A stretch of DNA of 59,307 bases from Micromonospora foliorum (GCF_022229015.1 NZ_JAKKFF010000467.1:1-59307); one strand, 5' to 3'; positions 18,978-28,180 are shown, counted from the first letter of the stretch. Numbers and translations are program-made. Notes: a model not told the origin generated them from the letters alone.

Positions 18978-19910
18978 TCAGTTGCCGGGGTACTCGACGC
19001 CCACCAGCCGCTCGGAGGCGGCCCAGAGCCGGGCGGCGTCGTCGGTGCTGCGCGCCGAGCGGTAGACGGTCAACTCGGTTGGCGCGCCGGTGAACTGGCC
19101 CAGACCGTCCGGGCCGTAGAACCGGCCGCCCTGCGCCTGTGGGCTGGTGGCCGCGTACAGGGCAGGAAGCAGCCCAGCATCCACCGAATGCACCAGGATC
19201 CCCCAGCGGGCCAGCCGACTCATGATCGAGTGGTGCAGCGAGGGGCGGCTGCGGCCCAGATTGGGGCCGGACGCGTACAGGTTGGTCATGGTGGTGCCCG
19301 GGTGGGCGACGTTGCTCACGATGCCCCAGTCGCCGGCCCGACTGCGCCGGTCGAGTTCCAGCCCGAAGTGCAGGGTGGCCAGCTTCGAGGCGTTGTAGGC
19401 GCGGATCGACGCGTACCTGCGGTTGCTCTGGAGGTCGTCCCAGTCCAGCCGGCCGGAGCGGGCGGCGCTGCTCGACATCGTGGTGACGCGGGCCTGCCCC
19501 GCCCGGAGCAGCGGCAGCAGCCGTCCGGTCAACGCGAAGTGGCCGAGGTGGTTGGTGCCGAACTGGAGCTCGAAACCTTCCGCGGTGGCATGTCGGGTGG
19601 GAGGGCTCATCACGCCCGCGTTGTTGATGAGAAGGTGGATCGGTCGGCCCTCACCGAGCAACGTGTCGGCCAGCGCGGCCACCGACCCCAGCGAGGCGAG
19701 GTCCAGCGGCCGGGTCGACACGACGGCACCCGGAGCGGCGGCCCGGACGGCCTCCAGCGCGGCGGTGCCCTTGGCCGGGTTGCGGACCGGCAGCACCACC
19801 TCGGCACCGGCGCGCGCCAGCCGGGCGGCCAGGCCGAGGCCCAGCCCGTCGCTGCCGCCGGTCACCACGGCGAGCTTTCCGGTCAGCTCCGGAACGGTCA
19901 GGTCGAGCAC
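18978..19910 (-). CDS. Short-chain dehydrogenase/reductase, retinol-dehydrogenase-like
   Basis: 310 aa from GTG 19910, preceded by a GGGGG six bases upstream. The frame is open further 5' but those codons (proline/glycine-rich) do not fit the fold. Cofactor motif [19 protein letters not shown], structural NNAGVM, SSSAAR and catalytic YNASK are present. The ending [12 protein letters not shown] is typical of the bacterial retinol-dehydrogenase/WWOX-like SDRs. It is probably an NADP(H)-dependent oxidoreductase of unknown substrate. It is divergent from the dienelactone hydrolase gene (181-nt gap) and converges on the FAD oxidoreductase. Confidence 0.85.
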   Translation of the reverse strand: MLDLTVPELTGKLAVVTGGSDGLGLGLAARLARAGAEVVLPVRNPAKGTAALEAVRAAAPGAVVSTRPLDLASLGSVAALADTLLGEGRPIHLLINNAGVMSPPTRHATAEGFELQFGTNHLGHFALTGRLLPLLRAGQARVTTMSSSAARSGRLDWDDLQSNRRYASIRAYNASKLATLHFGLELDRRSRAGDWGIVSNVAHPGTTMTNLYASGPNLGRSRPSLHHSIMSRLARWGILVHSVDAGLLPALYAATSPQAQGGRFYGPDGLGQFTGAPTELTVYRSARSTDDAARLWAASERLVGVEYPGN

Positions 19911-20091
19911 GACAACCCCCAGGTCAACGGTGTCTTCATCGGTCGCCACCAACACTGGGTCAGGCTCCGGCCACCGCCCAGGGTGGCCTTGTCCAGGGAT
20001 CGGCAGTCCCTGGCTGGCGGACCGGTGCCCTACTCCCTCCCCGGCGAGTAACGTTCCGAACGGGACCAAGATCGGCGTACCAGGAGGCACG

Positions 20092-20844
20092 GTGCTGACG
20101 ACGACGGTGGACATCCCGACCAGCGACGGGATCGCGGACGCGTCCCTCACCCGACCGGACGGCGACGGTCCGTTCCCGGCGGTGCTGCTCTTCATGGACG
20201 CCTTCGGGCCGCGCCCCCGCCTGGTCGAGATGGCCGAGCGGATCGCCGAACGCGGCTACCTGGTGCTGACGCCCCACCTGTTCTACCGGGCCGGCCGGGC
20301 ACCGCTGTTCGACCTGTCCCGCCTCGGCGAGGCCGACCAGCGCGCCGCCCTCTTCGAGAAGATCATGCCGCTGGTCGGCGCGTTGACCCCCGACGTGATC
20401 AACCGGGACACCGCCGCGTACCTCGACTTCCTGGCCACCCGCGACGACGTCCGGCCGGGCCCGGTCGCCATCACCGGCTACTGCATGGGCGGCACGAACG
20501 CGCTGCGGGCCGTCGAGGCGCACCCGGACCGCATCGCCGCGGTGGCGAGCTTCCACGGCGGGCGGATCGTCACCGACGCGCCGGACAGCCCACACCTCGG
20601 CGTCGGCTCGATCACCGGCGAGGTGTACTTCGGGCACGCCGACGCTGACCAGTCGATGACCCCCGAGCAGATCGCCACCCTGGAGAAGGCGCTCGACGCC
20701 GCCGGGGTGCGCTACCGCTCCGAGGTGTACACCGGCGCGCACCACGGCTACACCATGACGGACACCCCGGCGTACGACGAGCAGGCCACCGAGCGTCACT
20801 GGGCCGCGCTCTTCGACCTCCTGGACCGCACCCTGCCCGCCTGA
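20092..20844 (+). CDS. Dienelactone hydrolase family protein
   Basis: 250 aa from GTG 20092, with a strong AGGAGG 5 nt upstream. It is an alpha/beta hydrolase of the DLH type: the nucleophile elbow is GYCMGG (cysteine nucleophile), the aspartate lies in the [11 protein letters not shown] region, and the histidine in GAHHGYTM. Length and C-terminal helix match the family. DLH enzymes open dienelactone or related lactones in aromatic degradation, but many homologues act on other esters, and no catabolic genes flank it. The substrate is unassigned. It converges with the MRJP-like gene at a 21-nt gap. Confidence 0.88.
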   Translation: MLTTTVDIPTSDGIADASLTRPDGDGPFPAVLLFMDAFGPRPRLVEMAERIAERGYLVLTPHLFYRAGRAPLFDLSRLGEADQRAALFEKIMPLVGALTPDVINRDTAAYLDFLATRDDVRPGPVAITGYCMGGTNALRAVEAHPDRIAAVASFHGGRIVTDAPDSPHLGVGSITGEVYFGHADADQSMTPEQIATLEKALDAAGVRYRSEVYTGAHHGYTMTDTPAYDEQATERHWAALFDLLDRTLPA

Positions 20845-20865
20845 TCACGCTCGCAGCGCCGGTGC

Positions 20866-21969
20866 TCAGCGGCGCAGCAGCACCGGGCCGGCATCGATGC
20901 GGGTGCGGAACAGCGCGTACGGCTTGCGGCGCAAGTCCTTGCCCCGCTGGTACTGCGGCTGCCGGTGCAGTTGGTTGGCAGTGACGTAGAGGTACCCGTC
21001 GGTGGCCACCGACATGGTGTCCGGCCAGAGCAGGCGCGGGTCGTGCACCAGGGTCTCGTACTCGCCGTCGGGCAGTCGACGCAGCACCGCGTTGTGCTCG
21101 TACGAGGTGAGGTAGAGCCGCCCCGCGTCGTCGCTCTCCAACCCGTCCGAGGCGGTGCCTCTGTCGCCCTCGTCGACCACTGTCGCGGCGACCGCCTCCT
21201 GGGTGACGCCCGGGTCGGCCAGCGCTTCGGTGGAGACGCTGTGCAGGCGCCGGGACGCCAGCGGGCAGTAGTAGAGCCGGGTGCCGTCGGCGGAGATGGC
21301 GATGCCGTCGGAGCCCATGCTCACCGGCTTCGGCGGGCCGTCGGCCGGCCGTTCGAGGAACGGCCGGCCCTCGACCACCGGGCGGAACGACGTCAACGGC
21401 TCCGCCTTGGTGGACGGGTGGTCGTGCAGCCGCCGCCAGGAGGCTCCGCTGGCCAGGTCCACCACGATGATCCCGTTCGGCCCGGAGTCCGCCGAGTCGG
21501 TGATGTACGCGACCCCCGACTCGCCCCGCCGCAGGTCGAAGCGGACGTCGTTGAGGTACGTCGTCGGCAGCGCCACGTCGGTCGGAAAGGTGATCACCTG
21601 GGCGACCGTGTCGGTGTCCAGGTCGATCCGGACCAGCTTGGGGCCACCCGGCTTGGTGGGCTGGAACATCGGGCTGCCGGTGTCCAGTACCCAGAGCCGG
21701 TCGGCCGGGTCCACCACGATGCTCTGCACCGAGACGAACGCGCCCGCGTCGTCGTCGCCGGACGGGTCGTTCCACGCCTGGTCGGGGTAGGGCACCTCCC
21801 GGCCGTCGCGCAGCTCGACGACGGTGGCGGGCACCTCGTCGCCCCACTTCGGGAAGTTGACGAAGATCCGGCCCCGGTGCGAGACGCTCACCCCGGTCGG
21901 CATCGGGCCGGTGAAGGTGTGCACCAGCTCCAGCTCGCCCATCGGCTCGTCGCCGACCGGCCCGTTCAT
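20866..21969 (-). CDS. Major royal jelly/yellow-family beta-propeller protein
   Basis: 367 aa, no signal peptide. The segments RIFVNFPKWGDEVPATVVEL, LWVLDTGSPMF, YLNDVRFDLRRGESGVAYI, TDSADSGPNGIIVVDLASG and MGSDGIAISADGTRLYY are typical of the bacterial MRJP/yellow family, a six-bladed propeller related to SMP-30. ATG 21969 is preceded by a weak GGGGCGGA; ATG 21942 is a possible alternative. It lies 100 nt downstream of the SMP-30 lactonase in the same direction and may be the tail of the sugar operon. An enzymatic role (for example a lactonase) is inference; family functions are poorly known. Confidence 0.8.
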   Translation of the reverse strand: MNGPVGDEPMGELELVHTFTGPMPTGVSVSHRGRIFVNFPKWGDEVPATVVELRDGREVPYPDQAWNDPSGDDDAGAFVSVQSIVVDPADRLWVLDTGSPMFQPTKPGGPKLVRIDLDTDTVAQVITFPTDVALPTTYLNDVRFDLRRGESGVAYITDSADSGPNGIIVVDLASGASWRRLHDHPSTKAEPLTSFRPVVEGRPFLERPADGPPKPVSMGSDGIAISADGTRLYYCPLASRRLHSVSTEALADPGVTQEAVAATVVDEGDRGTASDGLESDDAGRLYLTSYEHNAVLRRLPDGEYETLVHDPRLLWPDTMSVATDGYLYVTANQLHRQPQYQRGKDLRRKPYALFRTRIDAGPVLLRR

Positions 21970-22069
21970 GACGTCCGCCCCATGGTGCTCATCGGCTCGC
22001 TCCCTACCGGTCGGCTGGTACCGCGCTTCGGTGCGGTTGTTCCCGCCCTGGCGTCCGGTATGCCTCCGA

Positions 22070-22951
22070 TCAGGTCGCCGGCGCTCCGGCCCGTGCGGCG
22101 GGCAGGCCCGGCACCGGGACGTCGACCGCGAGCAGCGCGCCGTCCTGCGGGCCCGCCGATTCCAGCCCCACCCGGGCGGTGCCGATGAAGAGTCGCCGCA
22201 GGTCGGGACCGCCCAGGCAGATGCCGGCGGGCTGCTTGGCCGGCAGTCGAATCTCCCGGTCGAGGGTGCCGTCGGGCCGGTAGCGGCGTACCGCGGAGCC
22301 GCCCCACAGCGCGATCCAGAGGTGGTCGGCCGCGTCGAGCGTCATGCCGTCCGGGCCGCCGTCGGCGGGGGACAGCCGCAGGAACGGCTCCCGCCCGCTC
22401 AGGGCCCCGGTGGCGGGGTCGACGGTAAACCTGTCGATCTCGCCGCGCGGGGTGTCGGCCAGGTACATGGTGGTGCCGGCCGCGTCGAACGCCGGCCCGT
22501 TCGGGATGGTCAGCCCGGTCACCGCGGGGACCGGCTCGGCGCCCGGGGTGAGGCGGAACAGCGTGCCCCCGCCGGGCACCATCGCGTACGTCATGCTGCC
22601 GGCCCAGAAGCGGCCGTGCGGGTCGGCGACCGCGTCGTTCATCCGGGTCGGCTCGGGCGCGTCGGCGACCAGCTCGACGACCGGTCGGGGGTCGCCGGTG
22701 GCGGGCAGCACCGTGACGCTGGTCCCGGCGGCGGCCAACCACTCGCCGGGTCGGTCGGCCACCGGGGCGACCGCGCCGAGCGGCACGTCGAGGCGGCGCA
22801 GCTCCCGCAGCGGGGTCGGGGCGTCGCCGTCGGTCTCCAACAGTCGCCCGGCCAGCAGGTCGACCAGGACCAGCCGGTCGTCGACCCAGCGCAGGCCCTC
22901 ACCCAACTCCAGCCGGTCGGTGCTCCAGACGGTCGGCTCGGTCAGCTCCAT
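22070..22951 (-). CDS. SMP-30/gluconolaconase-family sugar lactonase
   Basis: 293 aa from ATG 22951, preceded by GGAGGAG. Six-bladed propeller with the metal-site segments GEGLRWVDDRLVLVDLLAG (Glu ligand), RMNDAVADPHGRFWAGSM (Asn) and DGMTLDAADHLWIALWGG (Asp), as in gluconolactonases and regucalcin. It hydrolyses aldonolactones. In this operon the logical substrate is D-galactono-lactone made by the SDR. It is the seventh gene of the leftward galactose operon, 19 nt after the kinase. Substrate is inferred from context; gluconolactone or arabinonolactone use cannot be excluded. Confidence 0.88.
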   Translation of the reverse strand: MELTEPTVWSTDRLELGEGLRWVDDRLVLVDLLAGRLLETDGDAPTPLRELRRLDVPLGAVAPVADRPGEWLAAAGTSVTVLPATGDPRPVVELVADAPEPTRMNDAVADPHGRFWAGSMTYAMVPGGGTLFRLTPGAEPVPAVTGLTIPNGPAFDAAGTTMYLADTPRGEIDRFTVDPATGALSGREPFLRLSPADGGPDGMTLDAADHLWIALWGGSAVRRYRPDGTLDREIRLPAKQPAGICLGGPDLRRLFIGTARVGLESAGPQDGALLAVDVPVPGLPAARAGAPAT

Positions 22952-22970
22952 GGTGCTCCTCCAAGGGTCG

Positions 22971-23912
22971 TCAGCGGACCGTACCGCCGGGGCCGTGGTC
23001 GAGCAGCGCCAGCTCGGCCCGGTCGGGCAGGCCCTCCCAGTCACCCCGGGTGGCGACCGCGAACGCCCCGGCGGTGACGGCCCGGTCCAGTCGGGTCGGC
23101 GCGTCGACGCCGTCCAGCCAGCCGGAGAGCAGCCCGGCGACGAAGGCGTCGCCCGCGCCGACGGTGTCCACCACCGGCACCGTCCGGGCTGGACGGTGGA
23201 TGGCGCCGGTCGCGCGGTGGCTGGTCGCGCCACCGGCACCGTGTTTGACCACGACCTCGGTGACGCCGGCCGAGAGTAACGCCGAGGCCGGGTCGGTCGC
23301 GTCGGTCAGCACGGCCAACTCGTCGTCGGAGGCGATCACCAGGTCGATCGAGGGCAGCAGCGGGCGCAGCGCGGCGGCGGCCTCGGCGACCGACCAGAGC
23401 CGGTTGCGGTGGTTGACGTCCAGGCAGATCGTGCTGCCGGCCGCGCGGGCGCGTCGTACGGCCTCCACCACCGCCTGGTACGGCTCGACGCCGAGCGCGC
23501 AGGTGATGCCGGTGACGTGCAGCAGCCGGGGTGGTGGCCCGGGAGCGTCGAAGGCCCGGGTCACGTCGGCCGGGCCCAGCCGGGAGCCGGCCGACCCGGC
23601 GCGGTGGTAGGTGACCCGGTTGATGTCGGCGACCCGGTTCTCGAAGAGGATCAGCCCGGTCGGGGCGGTCGCGTCGACCCGGGACCAGGTCAGGTCGACG
23701 CCCTCGGCGCGCAGCGTCCGGCGGACCAGCTCGCCGGGCTCGTCGGCACCGGTGACACCGACCCAGGCGGCCCGGTGGCCGAGCCGGGCCAGGCCGATCG
23801 CCACGTTCGACTCGGAGCCCGCGACGGAGATATCGGCGGTGCCGCCCAGTCGCAGTGGGCCGGTGGTGCGGAACGCCGCCATCGTCTCGCCGAGGGTGAG
23901 CAGGTCGGTCAT
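22971..23912 (-). CDS. kdgK: PfkB-family sugar kinase, probable 2-keto-3-deoxy-aldonate kinase
   Basis: 313 aa from ATG 23912, which overlaps the TGA of the aldolase gene. It is a ribokinase-type fold: the N-terminal TLGETMAAF and GGTADISVAGSESNVAIGLA bind sugar. The C-terminal VDTVGAGDAFVAGLLSG holds the anion hole and the catalytic aspartate. The sequence resembles KdgK, which phosphorylates 2-dehydro-3-deoxy-gluconate. Next to a galactonate dehydratase and a KDPG-type aldolase it should make 2-dehydro-3-deoxy-6-phosphogalactonate. In E. coli this step uses the unrelated DgoK, so the kinase here would be a non-homologous replacement. Confidence 0.87.
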   Translation of the reverse strand: MTDLLTLGETMAAFRTTGPLRLGGTADISVAGSESNVAIGLARLGHRAAWVGVTGADEPGELVRRTLRAEGVDLTWSRVDATAPTGLILFENRVADINRVTYHRAGSAGSRLGPADVTRAFDAPGPPPRLLHVTGITCALGVEPYQAVVEAVRRARAAGSTICLDVNHRNRLWSVAEAAAALRPLLPSIDLVIASDDELAVLTDATDPASALLSAGVTEVVVKHGAGGATSHRATGAIHRPARTVPVVDTVGAGDAFVAGLLSGWLDGVDAPTRLDRAVTAGAFAVATRGDWEGLPDRAELALLDHGPGGTVR

Positions 23913-24529
23913 GGCCGGACCGCCGCGAGGAAGGCGGCGGCGCGCTCCCGCAACGCCGCCGGGTCGCCGCCTCGGACGGCGTCGCCGAGCAGCGGGGAAC
24001 CGACGCCGACCGCTGTCGCGCCCCGGTCGAGGTAGTGCCGCGCGCCGTCCGCATCGACCCCACCGACCGGCACGAACGCGGTACCGGGGAACGGGTCGCG
24101 CAGGGCGCCGAGGTAGTCGGGCCCGCCGAGGGAGGCCGGGAAGAGCTTGATCGCGGCGGCCCCGCCGTCGGTGGCCTGCACCACCTCGGTGGGGGTGAGG
24201 GCACCGGCGAGCACCGGCAGCCCGAGCCGGCCACCCTCGGCGAGGCTCGCCGCGATCGCCGGGGTGACCAGGAAGCCGGCGCCCGCGTCGGCCGCCGCGC
24301 GGGCGTCCTCGGCGGTGAGCACGGTGCCGGCGCCCAGGGCGAAGTCGGGCCCGAGAGCGGCCCGGGCCCGGCGGAGGATGCCGAGCGCGTCGGCGCTGGT
24401 CATCGAGACCTCGACCAGGGCGACGCCGCTCTCGGCCAGGGTGAGCACGGCGGCCAGCGCGGCGGCCGGGTCCGGGCCGCGCACGATGGCCAGCAGTCGA
24501 TGGGTACGCAGCTCGTCGAGCAGGTTCAT
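23909..24529 (-). CDS. eda: 2-dehydro-3-deoxy-phospho-aldonate aldolase (KDPG/KDPGal type)
   Basis: 206 aa from ATG 24529, with GAGG 7 nt upstream (an in-frame GTG lies one codon earlier). Class I aldolase fold: EVSMTS early strand, GAGTVLT, FLVTPA, the Schiff-base lysine in AIKLFPAS, then VGGVDADG. It splits 2-keto-3-deoxy-6-phospho-sugar acid into pyruvate and glyceraldehyde-3-phosphate. Its place between dehydratase and kinase supports a DgoA-like specificity for the galacto-epimer. KDPG and KDPGal enzymes cannot be told apart reliably by eye. Confidence 0.9.
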   Translation of the reverse strand: MNLLDELRTHRLLAIVRGPDPAAALAAVLTLAESGVALVEVSMTSADALGILRRARAALGPDFALGAGTVLTAEDARAAADAGAGFLVTPAIAASLAEGGRLGLPVLAGALTPTEVVQATDGGAAAIKLFPASLGGPDYLGALRDPFPGTAFVPVGGVDADGARHYLDRGATAVGVGSPLLGDAVRGGDPAALRERAAAFLAAVRP

Positions 24530-24538
24530 CACGTGTCC

Positions 24539-25390
24539 TCAGTGGATGCGGTGGGCGGAGATGGTGAGTCGCCAGGCGACCTCGCCGCTGGCCGGGACGA
24601 CCGCCGCGTCGTCGGGGCCGGCGTCGGCCAGGTCGAAGGCCGCGCCGAGCATCGGTTCGATGCCGACGCTGCGGTAGGGGCGGTTCGCCGGCCAGCCGCC
24701 CAGGTTGCGCCAGAGCGCGGTGCTGCGGGGCTGGCCGGCGCACTCCAGCTCCAGAGTCAGCCGGTCCGGTCCGTCGAGCACCTGGACCCGGGCGCAGTCG
24801 AGCAGCACCGCGCCGAGCGCGGTCCCGTCGTCCGGCCCGAACATGTCCAGGGTCAGCCCGGCCAGGGTCAGCCCGGCCGGGGCCGGCCACGGCCCGGTCA
24901 ACCACGGGTCGCCGGTGGGCCAACTGCCCGGCGGCAGGAGCGCGGCGGCCTCCGGGTGCAGCCGGGTCGGGGTGCCGGTGGGCGCGTCCAGGCGGGCGGC
25001 GGGGGAGAGGTCGAGCAGGGCGTGCGCGGCCCAGACGAACCGGTACCCGGGGTCGGCGGCCAGGCGGTAGTCGGCCACCACCACGCCGCCGGAGTCGGTG
25101 ATCCGGCGGGTGAGGGTGAACGTCGGCCGCTCGATGACCACGGTGCCGGGGGCGGCGCTGCGCCACGGCCGCGACCACACCTCGCCGTGGTCGGGCTCGC
25201 CGCGCACGGTGGGCAGGCACTCCTCCAGGCCGCCGGCGTCGACGAACGCGTCGTCGGGGCGTACCTCGTGCCGGCCGGGTTCCGGGCCACGCCAGAGCCA
25301 CTCCCGGCCACCGCCGTGCAGACTCGTCCACCGGCCGCCGTGCGCGGCGTCGTACGCCATTCGCAGAGCCACCGGCCGCGCGTCGGTCAC
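24539..25390 (-). CDS. Galactose-mutarotase-like (aldose epimerase fold) protein
   Basis: 283 aa from GTG 25390, overlapping the TGA of the dehydratase gene (a second GTG is one codon upstream). It is beta-rich with segments that fit the galactose-mutarotase superfamily: TFTLTRRITDSGGVVVADYR, FVWAAHALLDLSP, and SVGIEPMLGAAFDLAD. The catalytic glutamate may be the one in GIEPM. Full GalM motifs are not evident, so the activity is uncertain. In this operon it could equilibrate alpha- and beta-galactose released by the alpha-galactosidases for the beta-specific dehydrogenase. Confidence 0.7.
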   Translation of the reverse strand: MTDARPVALRMAYDAAHGGRWTSLHGGGREWLWRGPEPGRHEVRPDDAFVDAGGLEECLPTVRGEPDHGEVWSRPWRSAAPGTVVIERPTFTLTRRITDSGGVVVADYRLAADPGYRFVWAAHALLDLSPAARLDAPTGTPTRLHPEAAALLPPGSWPTGDPWLTGPWPAPAGLTLAGLTLDMFGPDDGTALGAVLLDCARVQVLDGPDRLTLELECAGQPRSTALWRNLGGWPANRPYRSVGIEPMLGAAFDLADAGPDDAAVVPASGEVAWRLTISAHRIH

Positions 25391-26532
25391 CACTCGGCGA
25401 ACGACCCGTCGGCGTGCTGCCAGACCGGGTTGCGCCAGGCGTGCGGGCTCTGGGCGGCCTTGCGGACCGCCGCCTCGTCGACCGTGATGCCCAACCCGGG
25501 CCGGTCGAGGCGGGCGATGTGCCCGTCCACGAACCGGAACGGCTCCGGGTCGACCAGGTAGTCCAGCAACTCCGAGCCGGCGTTGTAGTGGATGCCGATG
25601 CTCTGCTCCTGGATCAGGAAGTTCGGCGTCGCGAAGGCCACCTGGAGGCTGGCCGCCAGGGAGATCGGGCCGAGCGGGCAGTGCGGGGCGAGCAGCGCGC
25701 CGTACGTCTCGGCCAGCGCGGCGATCCGACGGACCTCGGAGATCCCACCGGCGTGCGACAGGTCCGGTTGGACCACGGCGACCCCGGCCTGCAACGGGCC
25801 GAGGAACTCGGACCGACCGTAGAGGCGCTCACCGGTGGCCACCGGGATCGGCGTGCTGGCGACGATGTCGGGCAGGTGGTGAGCCTGGTCGGGCAGGACC
25901 GGCTCCTCCACGAAGAACGGGCGCAGGGCGGCCAGCTCGGGCAGGATCCGGCGGACGGCGGCCATGCCGGCGCGACCGTGGAAGTCGACAGCGATGTCCC
26001 GGTCGGGGCCGAGCACCTCCCGGGCGGCGGCCACCCGGCCGATGACGGCGTCCACCTCGGCCGAGGTGGGGATCGGCGAGAGCCGCCCGCAGGCGTTCAT
26101 CTTGACCCCGGTGAGGCCGGCGGCGACCTGCGCGGCGGCGGCGTCGGCCACCTCGCCGGGTTCGTCCCCGCCGATCCACGAGTAGATCCGTACCCGGTCG
26201 CGCACGTGCCCGCCGAGCAGCGCGTGCACCGGCGCGCCGTACGCCTGCCCGGCGATGTCCCAGAGCGCCTGGTCGAGGCCGGCGACCGCGCTGGAGAGGA
26301 TCGGGCCGCCGCGGTAGAAGCCGCCCTTGGTGAGCACCTGCCAGTGCTGCTCGATGCGCAGGGGGTCCGCGCCGAGCAGATATTCGGAGAGCACCTCGAC
26401 CGCGCTGCGCACCACCTCGGCGCGGCCCTCGACGACCGGCTCACCCCACCCGACCAGCCCGTCGTCGGTCTCCACCCGGCAGAACAACCACCGTGGCGCG
26501 ACCAGGAAGGTCTCGATCCGCTCGATCTTCAC
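25387..26532 (-). CDS. dgoD: D-galactonate dehydratase
   Basis: 381 aa, one residue short of the E. coli DgoD length, with close family motifs. Enolase superfamily, mandelate-racemase branch: the metal ligands lie in VDFHGRAG, FVEEPVLP and ATGERLYGR, and the catalytic histidines in DFHG and APHCPLGP. The N-terminal cap begins MKIERIETFLVAPRW. It removes water from D-galactonate to give 2-keto-3-deoxygalactonate. This is the gene that fixes the sugar specificity of the operon. Its start overlaps the end of the GntR gene by 4 nt. Confidence 0.92.
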   Translation of the reverse strand: MKIERIETFLVAPRWLFCRVETDDGLVGWGEPVVEGRAEVVRSAVEVLSEYLLGADPLRIEQHWQVLTKGGFYRGGPILSSAVAGLDQALWDIAGQAYGAPVHALLGGHVRDRVRIYSWIGGDEPGEVADAAAAQVAAGLTGVKMNACGRLSPIPTSAEVDAVIGRVAAAREVLGPDRDIAVDFHGRAGMAAVRRILPELAALRPFFVEEPVLPDQAHHLPDIVASTPIPVATGERLYGRSEFLGPLQAGVAVVQPDLSHAGGISEVRRIAALAETYGALLAPHCPLGPISLAASLQVAFATPNFLIQEQSIGIHYNAGSELLDYLVDPEPFRFVDGHIARLDRPGLGITVDEAAVRKAAQSPHAWRNPVWQHADGSFAEW

Positions 26533-27239
26533 CGACTGCCCCTTCGTCCCCGTGCCTTCTCGACGTCGCGGACGGCCTTGTCCAGCAACTGACGCATCGC
26601 GGTCTCGGCCGCCGTCTCGTCCCGGTCGCGCAGCGCGTCGACCACCGCGCGGTGGCTGGGCACCGGGTCGTCGTGTGCGGTGCCGCCGTGCACCAGCCGG
26701 TCCCGTTCGGCGAGCCCGGTCTCCATCACCACCTCCATCCGCTCCAGCAGCTCGTTGTGGGTCGCGGTGAGCAGCGCGCGGTGGAAGGCGAGGTCGGCGG
26801 CGATGGCGGCGGCGGGATCACCGTTGGCCTGGGCCATCTCGGCCAGTGCCCGGTCGAGGGCGGTCAGGTCGTCCTCGGTGGCCCGGGTGGCCGCCAGCCG
26901 CGCGGCGGCCGGCTCGATGATGGCGCGCACCTCGTGCAGTTGGTCGAGCAACCGCTGGTCGGTGCCCTCGGCGAACTGCCAGCGGATCACGTCACCGTCG
27001 AGCAGGTTCCAGTCCGCACGGGGTCGGACGAAGGTGCCGCGCTTCTGCCGGGCGTCGACGATGCCCTTGGCCGAGAGGACCTTCAGCGCCTCGCGGAGCG
27101 CCGTGAGGCTGACGCCGAACTCCTCCTGCAGCGCGACGATGTTGAGGGTCGCGCCGGCGGCGATCTCGCCGGTGAGGATGCGACGGGCGATCGCTTCGAC
27201 GGTCTGCCCGTGGACGCCGCGGCGTGCGTACTGTGCCAA
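26529..27239 (-). CDS. GntR-family regulator (FadR/FCD subfamily), DgoR-like
   Basis: 236 aa. An N-terminal winged helix (about 10-75) includes ILTGEIAAGATLNIVALQ, then EEFGVSLTALREALKVLSAK and GIVDARQKRGTFV. The all-helical FCD ligand domain (about 95-225) has the metal-binding pattern of acidic and histidine residues (DLAFHRALLTATHN, PSHRAVVDAL). Regulators of this branch control galactonate and other sugar-acid genes. It is the second gene of the operon, 35 nt after the SDR. The two palindromes at 28057-28081 are its likely operators, with galactonate or its lactone as a plausible inducer. Confidence 0.9.
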   Translation of the reverse strand: MAQYARRGVHGQTVEAIARRILTGEIAAGATLNIVALQEEFGVSLTALREALKVLSAKGIVDARQKRGTFVRPRADWNLLDGDVIRWQFAEGTDQRLLDQLHEVRAIIEPAAARLAATRATEDDLTALDRALAEMAQANGDPAAAIAADLAFHRALLTATHNELLERMEVVMETGLAERDRLVHGGTAHDDPVPSHRAVVDALRDRDETAAETAMRQLLDKAVRDVEKARGRRGSR

Positions 27240-27274
27240 TGCTCCTGGCCTTTTCGCTGGTCGGTATCGATCTC

Positions 27275-28021
27275 TCAGGCCGAGGCTTTCACCGCTGTCC
27301 AGCCACCGTCCACCACGAGGCTCGCGCCGGTGACGTAGGCGGCGTCCGGCGAGGCGAGGAAGGCGACAGTGGCGGCCACCTCGTCCGGTGTGCCGAAGCG
27401 CTTCGCGACGGTCTCCGCGACGCTGCGCTGCCGGTCCTCTTCGGACACGTCGGCCCAGGCGGCGGTGAGGATCGGCCCGGGCAGCACGGTGTTGACCCGG
27501 ACCTGCGGGCCGTACTCCACGGCGAGTTGGCGGCCGAGCGCGACCAGGCCGCCCTTGGCCGCGGCGTACGCGGGCCGGCCGGGCAACCCGACCAGCGCGT
27601 GCACCGAGGAGATCAGCACGACCGCGCCCGAGCGTGCCCGCAGGTCGTCCAGGCAGGCGCGGACGCCGAGGAACGAACCGGTGAGGCTGACGCCGAGCTG
27701 GTGGTCCCAGGACTGCCGGCTGGTCTCGTGCGCCGGGGCGACCCGGACGGCGTACGCGGTGCTGACCAGGATGTCGACCGGGCCGAGGCGGTCCCGTACG
27801 GCGCGCACGGCGGCGGTCCAGTCGGCCTCGTCGCTGACATCACCCACTACGGACAGTGCACGGTGGCCTTGCGCGGTCAGTTCCTCGGCCAGCGGGGCCG
27901 GGTCGGCCACGTCGAGCAGCGCGACGCCTGCCCCTTCGGCGGCGAGCCGCCGGGCGATGGCCGCGCCGATCCCACCCATCGCGCCGGTGACCAGCGCGTT
28001 CTTGCCGTCAAGCCGGCGCAT
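27275..28021 (-). CDS. SDR-family oxidoreductase, candidate D-galactose 1-dehydrogenase
   Basis: 248 aa from ATG 28021, preceded by GGTGGA at 9 nt; an upstream ATG at 28063 has no ribosome site. Classical SDR: TGAMGGIGAAIARRLAAEG, GDVSDE, Ser in LISSVHALVG, Tyr-x3-Lys in YAAAKGGL, and the C-terminal GASLVVDGGW. The structural NNAG is replaced by STAY. First gene of the leftward operon, which otherwise lacks an enzyme to oxidise galactose to its lactone. That gap is the main reason for the galactose dehydrogenase call. A 2-keto-3-deoxy-acid reductase or fucose dehydrogenase role remains possible. Confidence 0.85.
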   Translation of the reverse strand: MRRLDGKNALVTGAMGGIGAAIARRLAAEGAGVALLDVADPAPLAEELTAQGHRALSVVGDVSDEADWTAAVRAVRDRLGPVDILVSTAYAVRVAPAHETSRQSWDHQLGVSLTGSFLGVRACLDDLRARSGAVVLISSVHALVGLPGRPAYAAAKGGLVALGRQLAVEYGPQVRVNTVLPGPILTAAWADVSEEDRQRSVAETVAKRFGTPDEVAATVAFLASPDAAYVTGASLVVDGGWTAVKASA

Positions 28022-28180
28022 AGGCTGATCCACCTGACCTCCGCCTGGGTCTCGTCTAATCATTAATTACGAAGATATCTTGACAGCCGACGAGGGGCGA
28101 TGCAACCTTCTCGTCACAGCATTCACATGGACGACACATCGCGTGGTGACGCTGAGTGTCGTAAAGGAAGGGATACCTCC
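28022..28180. promoter_or_regulatory. Divergent promoter/operator of the galactoside island
   Basis: A short AT-rich island breaks the GC-rich background between the catabolic operon and the transporter operon. It contains the perfect palindromes TAATCATTA (28057-28065) and AAGATATCTT (28072-28081), spaced about 15 bp centre to centre. The consensus -35 hexamer TTGACA (28080-28085) overlaps the second one on the plus strand. A candidate -10 17 nt downstream (CAACCT) is weak. The arrangement fits repression of both arms by the GntR protein encoded in the operon. Confidence 0.55.

Noticed and set aside
19911..20195. N-terminal extension of the SDR to 20195
   Set aside because: The added residues are proline/glycine-rich and run antisense into the dienelactone hydrolase gene; the SDR fold starts at GTG 19910.
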